A stretch of 18,586 bases of DNA from JADFUS01 sp964368765. Its GTDB lineage: Bacteria > Bacteroidota > Bacteroidia > Bacteroidales > Rikenellaceae. The stretch lies in the NCBI GenBank assembly GCA_964368765.1, contig CAYJCU010000035.1, forward strand, positions 1 through 18,586, given 5' to 3'. The notes beneath the pieces were generated by a model that worked only from the letters and a program-made list of their open reading frames with translations, was not told the DNA's origin and ran no database searches. Both the position numbers and the translations under genes were made by a program. Shown here piece by piece: positions 1 to 8,037 of this stretch. Position 1 is the stretch's first letter. Every line of letters begins with the position of its first letter.

Positions 1-98
1 TTTTTGTTTTTGTAAGCCCCTATAATTTAAATTACAACTAATTTATTGCAGGATTGGCAGTTACTAGGTTTTTTGATTTTTTTACCGGACAACAATAA
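1..98. repeat. Dispersed repeat, left copy (cut by window edge)
   Basis: The reverse complement of this stretch recurs near 7.8-8.1 kb. Positions 1-84 match 8120-8038 with one single-base indel and four substitutions. Positions 85-98 then continue as the reverse complement of about 7778-7765, once a 253-bp insertion in the other copy is ignored. Positions 71-84 are one terminal arm (TTTTGATTTTTTTA). In the other copy the opposite arm (TAAAAAAATCAAAA) lies just beyond the part matching position 1, so it should sit immediately left of this window. The two copies flank the glycan operon in inverted orientation. No coding potential is visible. Nature (MITE, REP-like or other) is inferred. Confidence 0.85.
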
Positions 99-113
99 AA
101 TAGAATAATAAAA

Positions 114-148
114 GGCTGCAAGTAATTTGATTATTTGCAGCCATTTTT
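114..148 (+). terminator. Rho-independent-like terminator
   Basis: An 8-bp perfect stem GGCTGCAA/TTGCAGCC is followed by ATTTTT on the plus strand. It is preceded by an A-rich run, so it could also work on the minus strand. It lies upstream of the glycan operon and would close whatever is transcribed from left of the window. Confidence 0.6.
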
Positions 149-271
149 ATGGTATCAATACACCTCCAGCTCGCCAATAGTTTATGCGAGAAAGGCACTA
201 CTATAAAAAATACAACTAATGCAATGTAGTTTAATAGTAGATTGCATAAGAGTAATTTCATTTGTTACTTT

Positions 272-299
272 TTTGTTTAACAAAAAAATCGTATATTTG
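272..299 (+). promoter_or_regulatory. Candidate promoter of the glycan operon
   Basis: TATATTTG at 292-299 fits the Bacteroidota -7 consensus TAnnTTTG. The nearest TTTG (272-275) is only 16 bases upstream, shorter than the usual 19-21, so the -33 part is weak. Transcription would begin about 4-8 bases after the -7 box, on or next to the ATG at 307, giving a leaderless or nearly leaderless mRNA. Confidence 0.5.
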
Positions 300-306
300 C
301 GCTTGA

Positions 307-1206
307 ATGAGAATAATAGATAGAATATATAGCGGTTTAATACTAAATCTAGTGTGGTGTTTTGGGGTGGTAGTTGGCATTATGCCTCGCTTTGTGTGGG
401 TGCTACTCTCTGAGATACTCTACTTTTTGCTATATATAATATTCAGATATAGATTGAAAGTGGTGAGAGAAAATCTTACAAACTCATTCCCCGAAAAGAG
501 CCAACAAGAGTTAGAGGCTATTGAGAGGGAGTTTTACAGTTCGCTATCTGATATATTTGTTGAGATAATAGCACTTGCTGGGGTACCACGCAGGAGATTA
601 GAACGCTATATGGTCTTTAAAGATATGGAGAATTTAGAGAGAGATAGCAAAAAAGGCTCTGTAATAATAGCTATGGCGCATTATGGTAATTGGGAGTGGG
701 CAACAGTATATGCAGGGCATACAGATTCGGCTCTCTTACCCGTATATAACCCTCTTAAGACAAAATGGGCGGATGATCTGTTTTTGCGAATACGTAAGAG
801 GTTTGGAGCTACTCCTGTACCTATGAAGATGGTAGGGCGTAAGATGGTGGAGATGCGAGATAAAAATGTTATGTTAGCACTTATCTCTGATCAGGCTGCA
901 CCTCCCTTTGAGAAGGGCAATTGGATAGAGTTTTTCCATCAAGATACGAAATTCTATTTCGGCATGGAGCAGCTATCAGTAAAATATGGCACACCCATTT
1001 ATTTCTTTAATATGAAGAGGGTTAGAAAATTTTGCTATGAGGCTGATTTCATTAAGATATATGATGGAGTAGAACAACTAGAGCAAGGGGCCATAACACT
1101 GAGATATAAAGATATATTAGAGAGAACAATAATCAATAATCCAGCTATGTGGATGTGGTCGCATAGGAGGTGGAAATTTAAGAGAGTAGATAATGAATAT
1201 AATTAA
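307..1206 (+). CDS. Lysophospholipid/late lipid A acyltransferase (LpxL/HtrB family)
   Basis: This 299-residue protein is a member of the LpxL/LpxM/HtrB acyltransferase family, which transfers an acyl chain from acyl-ACP onto a lipid A precursor at the inner membrane. One hydrophobic N-terminal region (about residues 10-48) is followed by the family segment RYRLKVVRENL. The catalytic HX4E motif is visible as H125-YGNW-E130 (AHYGNWEW). ISDQ at 193-196 and the C-terminal WMWSHRRWK at 282-290 are also typical. Length matches Bacteroidota homologues. The start is the first ATG after the promoter, and the hydrophobic segment begins shortly after it as expected. It heads the operon and its last 14 bases overlap rfbC. 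The acyl chain and exact position acylated cannot be read from the sequence. Confidence 0.9.
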   Translation: MRIIDRIYSGLILNLVWCFGVVVGIMPRFVWVLLSEILYFLLYIIFRYRLKVVRENLTNSFPEKSQQELEAIEREFYSSLSDIFVEIIALAGVPRRRLERYMVFKDMENLERDSKKGSVIIAMAHYGNWEWATVYAGHTDSALLPVYNPLKTKWADDLFLRIRKRFGATPVPMKMVGRKMVEMRDKNVMLALISDQAAPPFEKGNWIEFFHQDTKFYFGMEQLSVKYGTPIYFFNMKRVRKFCYEADFIKIYDGVEQLEQGAITLRYKDILERTIINNPAMWMWSHRRWKFKRVDNEYN

Positions 1207-1759
1207 GACAGAGCTAGAGGGGGTAATAATAATAGAGCCTCAAATATTTGGAGATAGCAGAGGTTATTTTTTCGAAAGTTTCTCAGAGCAGAAATATAAA
1301 GAGATTCTACCCGCAACCAATTTTGTGCAAGATAACGAGTCTAAATCGAGTTACGGAGTACTTAGAGGGTTACATTATCAGCTTCCACCCTATTCGCAAA
1401 GTAAGTTAGTGCGTGTTGTTAAGGGGGCTGTTTTAGATGTGGCGGTTGATATTCGTAAAGGCTCTCCCACTTTTGGCAAGCATGTAGCGGTTGAATTGAC
1501 AGAGGACAACCATCGTCAGTTTTATATCCCTCGTGGTTTTGCCCATGGTTTTGTGGTATTAAGTGAGACAGCAATATTTCAATATAAGTGCGACAATATA
1601 TACGCTCCGCAGCATGAGGGCTCTCTGGCATGGAACGACCCAACAGTTGCTATTGATTGGGGTGTGCCTGCCGATAAAATATCTCTATCAGATAAAGATA
1701 TTAAGGCACCTACACTAGAGGAGGCTATTTTGTTTAACTACTCAGATAAATTGTATTAG
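1193..1759 (+). CDS. rfbC: dTDP-4-dehydrorhamnose 3,5-epimerase
   Basis: RmlC/RfbC catalyses the double epimerisation of dTDP-4-keto-6-deoxy-D-glucose to dTDP-4-keto-L-rhamnose, the third step of dTDP-L-rhamnose synthesis, in the cytoplasm. At 188 residues it has the usual cupin-fold length. Visible signatures are DSRGYFFESF at 21-30, GVLRGLHYQ with the catalytic His61, the PRGFAHGF segment at 113-120, Tyr131 in FQYKCDNIYAP, and an LSDKD segment near 166-169 carrying the candidate Asp of the His-Asp pair. The start lies 14 bases inside the acyltransferase gene, implying translational coupling, and rfbD starts 4 bases after the stop. The partner genes rfbA and rfbB are not in the window. Confidence 0.96.
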   Translation: MNIIKTELEGVIIIEPQIFGDSRGYFFESFSEQKYKEILPATNFVQDNESKSSYGVLRGLHYQLPPYSQSKLVRVVKGAVLDVAVDIRKGSPTFGKHVAVELTEDNHRQFYIPRGFAHGFVVLSETAIFQYKCDNIYAPQHEGSLAWNDPTVAIDWGVPADKISLSDKDIKAPTLEEAILFNYSDKLY

Positions 1760-1763
1760 GCAG

Positions 1764-2621
1764 ATGAAAAGGATATTAATTACTGGTGCTAACGGACAAC
1801 TAGGTAGCGAGATAGCATCTAAAGCAGATACGATAAATAATATCTACTTTTTTACCGATGTCGATGAGTTGGATATATGCAACAGAGAGGCTGTTTGCGA
1901 TTATATAACTAAAAATAGTATCGAGGTGGTTATTAACTGTGCAGCATATACAGCCGTTGATACCGCAGAAGATGATAAGGCAAACGCATATAAGATTAAC
2001 AGTGATGCAGTTGAAAATATTGCTATTGCTTGTAAAGAGCAAGGGGCAGTGCTTTTGCACGTATCAACCGATTATGTATTTGATGGAAAAGGCGATACAC
2101 CATATAATGAAAGTGATAGCACGCAGCCAATAGGTGTATATGGCGATAGTAAACTAAAGGGCGAAGAGGTGGCTATGGCTAGTGGGTGCAGTGCACTTAT
2201 CTTCCGCACCTCATGGCTATACTCAGAGTTTGGCAATAATTTTGTAAAGACGATGATACGACTAACCGCTGAAAGAGATGAACTTATGGTTGTTAATGAC
2301 CAGAGAGGATGTCCCACTTATGCGGCTGATTTAGCCGAGTTATTAGTTATGTTATCAGAGAGTGGCAAATATGAGGGGTGCGAGGGTATCTATCACTTCT
2401 CAAATGAGGGGGCTATAACATGGTTCGATTTTGCATGCGAGATAGCACGCCTAGCGGGTAATAACTGCGATATTAAACCATGCACAAGTGCACAATTCCC
2501 ATCAAAAGTGACACGACCAAGCTACTCAGTAATGAGTAAGAGCAAGGTTCAAGAGGTTTTTGGTGTTGTGTGCAGAGAGTGGCAAGTGGCACTAGAAGAG
2601 TGTATTAATAAATTAAAATAA
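1764..2621 (+). CDS. rfbD: dTDP-4-dehydrorhamnose reductase
   Basis: RmlD/RfbD is an NAD(P)H-dependent short-chain dehydrogenase/reductase family enzyme that reduces dTDP-4-keto-L-rhamnose to dTDP-L-rhamnose. The 285-residue protein shows the Rossmann nucleotide-binding motif GANGQLG at 8-14, the STDYVFDG segment at 101-108 with the active-site Ser/Thr, and the catalytic YxxxK pair Tyr126/Lys130 (YGDSK). FRTSWLY at 147-153 and RGCPTY at 181-186 are typical of the substrate-binding part. It follows rfbC by 4 bases and precedes the first glycosyltransferase by 12 bases, so rhamnose is probably one of the sugars used by the downstream transferases. Confidence 0.96.
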   Translation: MKRILITGANGQLGSEIASKADTINNIYFFTDVDELDICNREAVCDYITKNSIEVVINCAAYTAVDTAEDDKANAYKINSDAVENIAIACKEQGAVLLHVSTDYVFDGKGDTPYNESDSTQPIGVYGDSKLKGEEVAMASGCSALIFRTSWLYSEFGNNFVKTMIRLTAERDELMVVNDQRGCPTYAADLAELLVMLSESGKYEGCEGIYHFSNEGAITWFDFACEIARLAGNNCDIKPCTSAQFPSKVTRPSYSVMSKSKVQEVFGVVCREWQVALEECINKLK

Positions 2622-2633
2622 TTTTACTAAAAA

Positions 2634-3788
2634 ATGAAAATATCATTTGATAGCAAGAGGGCATTTAATAATTTTTCAGGTTTAGGTAACTACTCACGCA
2701 CTCTGATTAGAGATTTAGAGAGAATGTTCCCTAACAATAGTTATACGCTCTACACACCAAAAATAAAAGAGTGTAGCGAGACTCGCTATCTGTTAGATAG
2801 TAAAAAATTCAAGATTATAGCTCCTAAATCTAAGCTACTTAGTAGTTTATGGCGCTCGTGGGGTGTTATAAGTGATATAAAGAGGGATGAACCTGATATA
2901 TATCATGGTTTATCGCACGATCTGCCTTTCTCTGTTAGAAAAGGGGGGGGCAAAGGCACAAAATATGTGGTTACTATACATGATGTGTGCTATAAGAGCT
3001 ATCCTGATATGTATGGCTTTTTTGAAAGATTAATATACACATTCAAATATCGCCACTCACTGAGGGTGGCAGATGCTATTGTGGCTATATCTGAGAGCAC
3101 AAAAAATGATATTATAAAATATTTTCCGAATACAGATATAAGCAAGATACACACAATATATCAAGCACTTAACCCTCTTTATTACACGCAGATTGACAAA
3201 AAAGAGGCGTTTGATATTGTTAAAAAGAGGGGTATAGATGGCGATTTTTTCTTATATGTGGGTAGTATCAACTCTCGCAAGAACCTTATGGGAGCACTAA
3301 GGGGTTACCTCTCACTACCAGAGTCTAAACGTAAACCATTAGTGGTTATAGGTGGCGGAAATGGCAGCTATAAGAGCGATGTATTGAGGTATATTGAGAA
3401 TAATGACCTTAAAAACGATATTATCTTTTTTAGCGATATAACAACATCAGAAGAGTTAAGAGCCTTCTACACAGCGGCTACCTTGATGGTTTACCCATCT
3501 TTTTATGAGGGGTTTGGCTTACCAGTAGCCGAAGCACTACTCTGCTCTACCCCAGTAATAACATCAAGTATCAGCTCTCTACCAGAGGCAGGTGGCGAGG
3601 GAGCATACTATGTAGACCCCTACTCATGCCAATCTATTGGCGACACCATGTATGAGGTGGTAACCAATTTAGAGAGGGCGCAAGAGAGGGCAAAAATAGG
3701 AAGAGAGTATATATTAAAACAGTTTGAGCCTCAAAAGCTAACCCAGCAGATGGGAGCACTATATAAAAAGATAAAAGATAACGAATAA
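2634..3788 (+). CDS. GT4-family glycosyltransferase (GT-B fold)
   Basis: This 384-residue protein resembles retaining GT-B glycosyltransferases of family GT4 (Glycos_transf_1). The N-terminal acceptor domain starts with a glycine-containing loop (SGLGNYSRTL, residues 15-24), and IHDVCYKSYP follows at 115-124. The C-terminal donor domain begins around residue 200 with FLYVGSINSRKN (206-217). The EX7E-type donor-binding motif is Glu292-GFGLPVA-Glu300, followed by TPVITSSISSLPE. No signal peptide or membrane segment is seen, so it should act at the cytoplasmic face of the inner membrane. Similar proteins include mannosyl- and rhamnosyltransferases, but donor and acceptor cannot be assigned. The next gene starts 6 bases later. 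Confidence 0.9.
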   Translation: MKISFDSKRAFNNFSGLGNYSRTLIRDLERMFPNNSYTLYTPKIKECSETRYLLDSKKFKIIAPKSKLLSSLWRSWGVISDIKRDEPDIYHGLSHDLPFSVRKGGGKGTKYVVTIHDVCYKSYPDMYGFFERLIYTFKYRHSLRVADAIVAISESTKNDIIKYFPNTDISKIHTIYQALNPLYYTQIDKKEAFDIVKKRGIDGDFFLYVGSINSRKNLMGALRGYLSLPESKRKPLVVIGGGNGSYKSDVLRYIENNDLKNDIIFFSDITTSEELRAFYTAATLMVYPSFYEGFGLPVAEALLCSTPVITSSISSLPEAGGEGAYYVDPYSCQSIGDTMYEVVTNLERAQERAKIGREYILKQFEPQKLTQQMGALYKKIKDNE

Positions 3789-3794
3789 TAGGAT

Positions 3795-4823
3795 ATGGTA
3801 TCGGTAATATTGCCAAATTATAACCACTCAGCATATTTAAAAGAGAGAATAGACTCAATACTAGCACAAACTTATAGAGATTTTGAAATAATAATTCTAG
3901 ACGACAAATCAACAGACAATAGTATAGAGATAATAGAGGGTTATAGAGATAATGAAAAGGTGTCTCATATAGTGTATAACGAGACAAATTCAGGCAGCAC
4001 CTTTAAACAGTGGGACAAAGGATTTGCATTGGCTAAAGGCGAATATGTGTGGATAGCAGAGAGTGATGATTATGCCGACCCTACATTTATGGAGAGGTGT
4101 ATAGAGCAACTTAATGCCTATCCTGATGTTGTTTTCTGTTACTGCGACTCTAACCTTGTTGATGAGAGGGGAGAGAAAATATCGCACCCTATTGAGGGGC
4201 TAATAGACCCTGATTATGGTAAAGATATGATACTATCTGAAGGTAAAGAGTTTATTAAGGCTAGCTTATCAATCATGAATAAGGTTTATAACGCTAGTAT
4301 GGTTATTTTCCGTAAAGAGTATATTAAGCGCATCAATCCTACATATAAAATATTTAGATACTCTGGCGATTGGCTCTTCTGGGTTGAAATGGCAGCTCAA
4401 GGGCGAGTTGTGCGAGTAACAAAAAAGTTAAACTACTTCCGTCAGCACTCTAATAAGGTATCATCATCTAAAAACAGGGGGAGTTTGCCTCTATACGAAG
4501 CATCATATATATTAACACATATATTTATTATGCTATATGCAGATGAAAAGTGTAATACATTAATAGATAGGGGTATAAAATCATTTACTGCTACTGAAAT
4601 GGCACTTTTTTTTGATAATGTAAAGAAAAACAGACATATACGTAAAAAACTACTGTTTTATATAATGGGTAGAATTAATAATGTACTACACAAGATGAAT
4701 GGGGGCATGAGTAAGAGAGAGATAGAAGATACTAAGAGAGAGCTAAGGCTAGTTTGGTATGCACCGATAGCAGGATTTTTGATAAAAAACTCTAAAAGCT
4801 TAACAAGAAGCCTAACAAAATAG
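3795..4823 (+). CDS. GT2-family glycosyltransferase, paralogue A
   Basis: This 342-residue protein has an N-terminal GT-A domain of family GT2. VSVILPNYNHSAYL opens the nucleotide-binding fold, Asp36-Asp37 lie in ILDDKSTDNS, and the metal/nucleotide-binding DXD-like motif is Ser90-Asp91-Asp92 in WIAESDDY. A later GDWLFWVE segment is typical of the acceptor side of this subgroup. It is closely related to the next gene: both carry NSGSTF(K/R)QW, NKVYNASMV, GDW(L/F)FW(V/I)E, LNYFRQ and a C-terminal YAPI(I/A)-FLIKNSK segment. The basic C-terminus may help membrane association. Sugar donor and acceptor are unknown. Confidence 0.9.
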   Translation: MVSVILPNYNHSAYLKERIDSILAQTYRDFEIIILDDKSTDNSIEIIEGYRDNEKVSHIVYNETNSGSTFKQWDKGFALAKGEYVWIAESDDYADPTFMERCIEQLNAYPDVVFCYCDSNLVDERGEKISHPIEGLIDPDYGKDMILSEGKEFIKASLSIMNKVYNASMVIFRKEYIKRINPTYKIFRYSGDWLFWVEMAAQGRVVRVTKKLNYFRQHSNKVSSSKNRGSLPLYEASYILTHIFIMLYADEKCNTLIDRGIKSFTATEMALFFDNVKKNRHIRKKLLFYIMGRINNVLHKMNGGMSKREIEDTKRELRLVWYAPIAGFLIKNSKSLTRSLTK

Positions 4824-4839
4824 ATGAACAAAACTTTAA

Positions 4840-5880
4840 ATGAATAGAGAGATGGTATCTATAATATTACCTAACTATAATCACTCGAAATATCTAGAAG
4901 AGAGGTTGAAGACTATTTTCAATCAAACCTACACAGATTTTGAGCTGATTATATTGGATGATAACTCTACTGATAACAGTCGTGAAATTATTATGAAATA
5001 TAACGACGATTCGAGGGTGTCGCATATAGTGCTAAACAGCGAAAATTCTGGTAGCACTTTCAGGCAGTGGGAGCGGGGGTTCGCTCTTGCTAAGGGTAAG
5101 TATGTGTGGATAGCAGAGAGCGACGACTATTCAGATAGTAGGTTTTTAGAGAGATGTGTGCAAGAGCTTGAACAAAACACGAATGCCTCGTTCTGCTATA
5201 CTGATTCGCACTTTGTTAATGAGGGAGGCGATATAATTCATCACCATCTAGATACATTAATAGAGCCTTTTACTGGTCAAGATATAATCTGTTGTAGTGG
5301 AAAAGATTTCATTAAAAACAAACTCACAGTAAGCAATAAGGTGTATAACGCAAGTATGGTTGTACTGCGTAAATCTTTTATAGAGAAGGTTAATCCACTA
5401 TATAATAAATTCAGATTTTGTGGCGATTGGTTCTTTTGGATTGAATTGGCTATATTAGGCGATGTGATAAGAGTGCCTGAGAGGTTAAACTATTTTAGAC
5501 AGCGCACCACTAACGAACAAAACAGAAGCGGAGAGGATAATATAACAGCTCTTGAAGAGATAACATATATTATATTTTACAGTGTGCTATTCAGTTACCA
5601 CACAGCCTATTGGAATAAATTTAGGGAGATAAAAAGCTTAATTAATTTCAAAGATTATGTAGCAGTTATTGATTTGGCAACTAGAGAGCCTATAAAGAAG
5701 AAGATAAAACTACTTATAATTGGGAAGATGTATAATCTCTTGAAGAAAGCTAGGGGCAGAATGGCTAAAGAGGAGTATATATTTTTAAAGAGATATATTC
5801 GAAAAACTATCTACGCCCCGATTATTGCTTTTTTGATTAAAAATTCGAAGAGGTTATTTATTTGTTTAACTTCAAACTAA
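4840..5880 (+). CDS. GT2-family glycosyltransferase, paralogue B
   Basis: A second GT2 transferase of 346 residues, co-linear with the preceding gene and probably derived by tandem duplication. Asp40-Asp41 lie in IILDDNSTDNS and the DXD-like motif is Ser94-Asp95-Asp96 (WIAESDDY). FRFCGDWFFWIE matches FRYSGDWLFWVE of the paralogue. The start is ambiguous: Met1 (4840) adds four residues relative to paralogue A, and Met5 (4852) would align exactly with its start (MVS-ILPNYNHS). The two proteins are conserved in the catalytic half and around GDW but diverge in the region after LNYFRQ, which suggests related donors with different acceptors or linkages (inference). Confidence 0.9.
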   Translation: MNREMVSIILPNYNHSKYLEERLKTIFNQTYTDFELIILDDNSTDNSREIIMKYNDDSRVSHIVLNSENSGSTFRQWERGFALAKGKYVWIAESDDYSDSRFLERCVQELEQNTNASFCYTDSHFVNEGGDIIHHHLDTLIEPFTGQDIICCSGKDFIKNKLTVSNKVYNASMVVLRKSFIEKVNPLYNKFRFCGDWFFWIELAILGDVIRVPERLNYFRQRTTNEQNRSGEDNITALEEITYIIFYSVLFSYHTAYWNKFREIKSLINFKDYVAVIDLATREPIKKKIKLLIIGKMYNLLKKARGRMAKEEYIFLKRYIRKTIYAPIIAFLIKNSKRLFICLTSN

Positions 5881-5889
5881 ATTATTAAT

Positions 5890-6762
5890 ATGATTTCATT
5901 TATCTGTTGTACGATAAATCTTACAGACGCAAAAAACTTAGAGGATAATATTAAAAACACCATTGGAGATATACCCTTTGAGTTTATAGCTTTTGATAAT
6001 AGGGAGACACACTACGGACTATGTAAAGTGTATAATATATGTGCTGAGAGGGCTAAGTATGATTATCTTTGTTTCTTACATGAGGACCTTAAGATAAATA
6101 CTTTAGATTGGGGGCAAGGGATTATCAATAAACTAAGCGAAGAGGATTGCGGAGTGATAGGCTTTGCTGGTAGCGTTCTTAAGATTAACACCTCTAGCGG
6201 ATGGCATGTGGGCAAGAGATGGGAACGCTCTAACTATATCCAGCACTTTAAGAGAGAGAAGAGAGAGGCACGTAAATTTTATGTCAATCCAAATAACGGA
6301 GACTATTCACAGGTGATAACACTTGATGGTCTTGCTCAGTTTGTCAGAAAAGATGTATGGCAAGAGTTTAGGTATGACGATGTTACGTTCAAGGGATTTC
6401 ACTGCTACGATCTAGATTTTTCTATAGCTGTATCTCAGAAATATAAGAATTATGTATGTAATGTGATTACTATTGAACACTTCTCTGAGGGGCACTACTC
6501 TGCTGAGTGGGTTTTAGAGTCGGAGAGGCTATATGACAAATGGAGCACTATATATCCTGTTGCCTATTGTGATGATAGTATCACACCTCACATAATAAAA
6601 AAGCTAACAGACACCACAGAGCGTAATATGCTAAAGATGAAGGTTAAAAAGAGGGTTTGCGGATATAATGAAATTTTTAATTATATAGGCAAAAGACCAC
6701 TCAGCCATAAGCGTTGGAATCTGATTCTCAAAAAGATGAAATATGATTTATTAAAAAAATAG
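5890..6762 (+). CDS. Glycosyltransferase, StrF-like GT2 relative
   Basis: The 290-residue protein resembles the StrF-type glycosyltransferase-like family (a GT2 relative). It starts with a short beta strand (MISFICCTIN) and then has FIAFDNRETHYGLCKVYN (about 32-49). YDYLCFLHEDLKI (58-69) takes the place of the canonical DXD motif as His64-Glu65-Asp66. LDG at 145-147 is followed by the FHCYDLDFSIAV segment (170-181) and IEHFSEGHYS (195-204), the expected order for this group. No membrane segment is seen. It sits 9 bases after paralogue B and 5 bases before the next transferase. Its substrate is not predictable from sequence. Confidence 0.85.
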   Translation: MISFICCTINLTDAKNLEDNIKNTIGDIPFEFIAFDNRETHYGLCKVYNICAERAKYDYLCFLHEDLKINTLDWGQGIINKLSEEDCGVIGFAGSVLKINTSSGWHVGKRWERSNYIQHFKREKREARKFYVNPNNGDYSQVITLDGLAQFVRKDVWQEFRYDDVTFKGFHCYDLDFSIAVSQKYKNYVCNVITIEHFSEGHYSAEWVLESERLYDKWSTIYPVAYCDDSITPHIIKKLTDTTERNMLKMKVKKRVCGYNEIFNYIGKRPLSHKRWNLILKKMKYDLLKK

Positions 6763-6767
6763 AGATA

Positions 6768-7649
6768 ATGCACTTTTCAATATTAATACCATCGTGGAAT
6801 AATCTAGAGTATCTTAAATTGACTATTGATAGTATACGTAAGAACTCAGCTCATAAGCACCAGATATTGGTTCATATCAATGATGGTAGCGATGGAACAC
6901 TTAAATGGGTTACTGAGCAACCTGATATAGAGTATGTTCACTCACAACAAAATATAGGTGTGTGTTGGGCTCTTAATGGTTTACGCCCATTGGTAAAGAC
7001 AAAATATATTGTTTTTGCTAATGATGATATGTATTTACTACCCAATTGGGATAGCGAATTAGCTAAAGAGATAGAGAGAATAGGGCATAACATGTTTTTT
7101 CTATCATCAACACTCATACAACCACGCCCTTTCTTCTGCCCAAGTGTTATTGCACCTGCCAACTATGGCGAGAGTGTAGACTCTTTTGAAGAGGAGAGAC
7201 TACTTAAAGAGTATACGAGTTATGAGCACTACGACTGGGCAGGCTCTACATGGCCTGTTAATATTGTACATAGCGATATATGGGATTTAGTGGGTGGATA
7301 TAGTGTCGAGTACTCGCCTGGCATGTATTCAGACCCCGATTTTTCTGCTAAGTTATATATGGCAGGGGTGCGCATATTCAAGGGGGTCAATGCAAGTAGG
7401 GTCTACCACTTCGAGGCACGCAGCACAGGACGAGTGAAAAAGAATAACGGTTCGCAACAGTTTCTAGCTAAATGGGGCATAACATCATCTACATTTACTA
7501 AAAACATACTAAGACGTGGCGAACGATACACCTCTGAGCCGATGCCTATCAATAGTGCAAAGCTGAGTGTTAATGTCAAACGTTCGAGACTAAAGAGTTT
7601 TATCTCTGCTTTCAAAAAGAGGGGTGCTGCAAAATATCTATGGGAATAG
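6768..7649 (+). CDS. GT2-family glycosyltransferase
   Basis: Last gene of the glycan operon, 293 residues. The GT-A core is visible as FSILIPSWNNLEYLK (3-17), Asp39 in HINDGSDGT, and a DXD-type NDD at 85-87 in VFANDDMYLLPNW. A Trp-rich acceptor segment (HYDWAGSTWPVN) and the YSPGMYSDPDFSAKLY segment follow; the latter's acidic residues are plausible candidates for the catalytic base. The C-terminal part is basic. It is more distant from the tandem pair than they are from each other. The stop is followed by a repeat-rich spacer with a strong palindrome, consistent with the operon end. Donor and acceptor are unknown. Confidence 0.88.
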   Translation: MHFSILIPSWNNLEYLKLTIDSIRKNSAHKHQILVHINDGSDGTLKWVTEQPDIEYVHSQQNIGVCWALNGLRPLVKTKYIVFANDDMYLLPNWDSELAKEIERIGHNMFFLSSTLIQPRPFFCPSVIAPANYGESVDSFEEERLLKEYTSYEHYDWAGSTWPVNIVHSDIWDLVGGYSVEYSPGMYSDPDFSAKLYMAGVRIFKGVNASRVYHFEARSTGRVKKNNGSQQFLAKWGITSSTFTKNILRRGERYTSEPMPINSAKLSVNVKRSRLKSFISAFKKRGAAKYLWE

Positions 7650-7717
7650 AAGTTCGACCCTCTGGGGCGGTTGATTCTTCAGAATCGCAATAAATTAGGC
7701 AATGATGCCATTACTAT

Positions 7718-7764
7718 TAATTAGGGGGACCTGCAAAACGATATTTTGCAAGTCCCCCTAATTA
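7718..7764. terminator. Long palindrome, likely operon terminator
   Basis: Arms 7718-7738 and 7744-7764 form a 21-bp stem with one C-A mismatch around the loop CGATA. The core is AGGGGGAC...GTCCCCCT with TGCAAAA/TTTTGCA at the top. It lies 68 bases after the last glycosyltransferase gene and abuts the dispersed repeat. There is no long T-run, so the terminator role is inferred from position and stem strength. Confidence 0.6.
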
Positions 7765-7784
7765 TTATTGTTGTCCGGTAAAAA

Positions 7785-8037
7785 GGGCGATTCGCAAAAC
7801 TCTGTTTTGAGAATTGCCCTTAACGAGCGATAGCGAGCGAGTGCCGTTTAGAAGTAGGCACTCGGTTTTTGTTCACTTTTTTTCAAAAAGTGTTAAATTT
7901 ACATTAAAATCCGCAGGATTTTTAGAGGGTCGTTACCTCCATTTTAGTCCATTTGATTATAATAAAGGGTAATGAACAACTATTATTAGGTCGTAACTGA
8001 TTGAAATACAGCTTTAATATGGTTTTGCGACGCCCCC
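7785..8037. mobile_element. MITE-like 253-bp non-coding insertion
   Basis: The ends form imperfect terminal inverted repeats: GGGCGATTCGCAAAAC (7785-7800) against the reverse complement of 8022-8037 (GGGGGCGTCGCAAAAC), 13 of 16 identical. It is flanked by direct copies of TAAAAA (7779-7784 and 8038-8043), a likely target-site duplication. Removing the element plus one copy restores a sequence matching the inverted repeat copy at 71-96. Inside are four hairpins: 7785-7819, 7838-7864 (8-bp perfect stem followed by GTTTTT), 7874-7892 (CACTTTTT/AAAAAGTG) and 7906-7922 (AAAATCC/GGATTTT). No ORF of note lies inside, so mobilisation would need a transposase in trans. Confidence 0.75.

Noticed and set aside
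3634..3987. 117-residue minus-strand open frame across two glycosyltransferase genes
   Set aside because: It is antisense to two well-supported coding regions and spans their boundary; the translation shows no domain.
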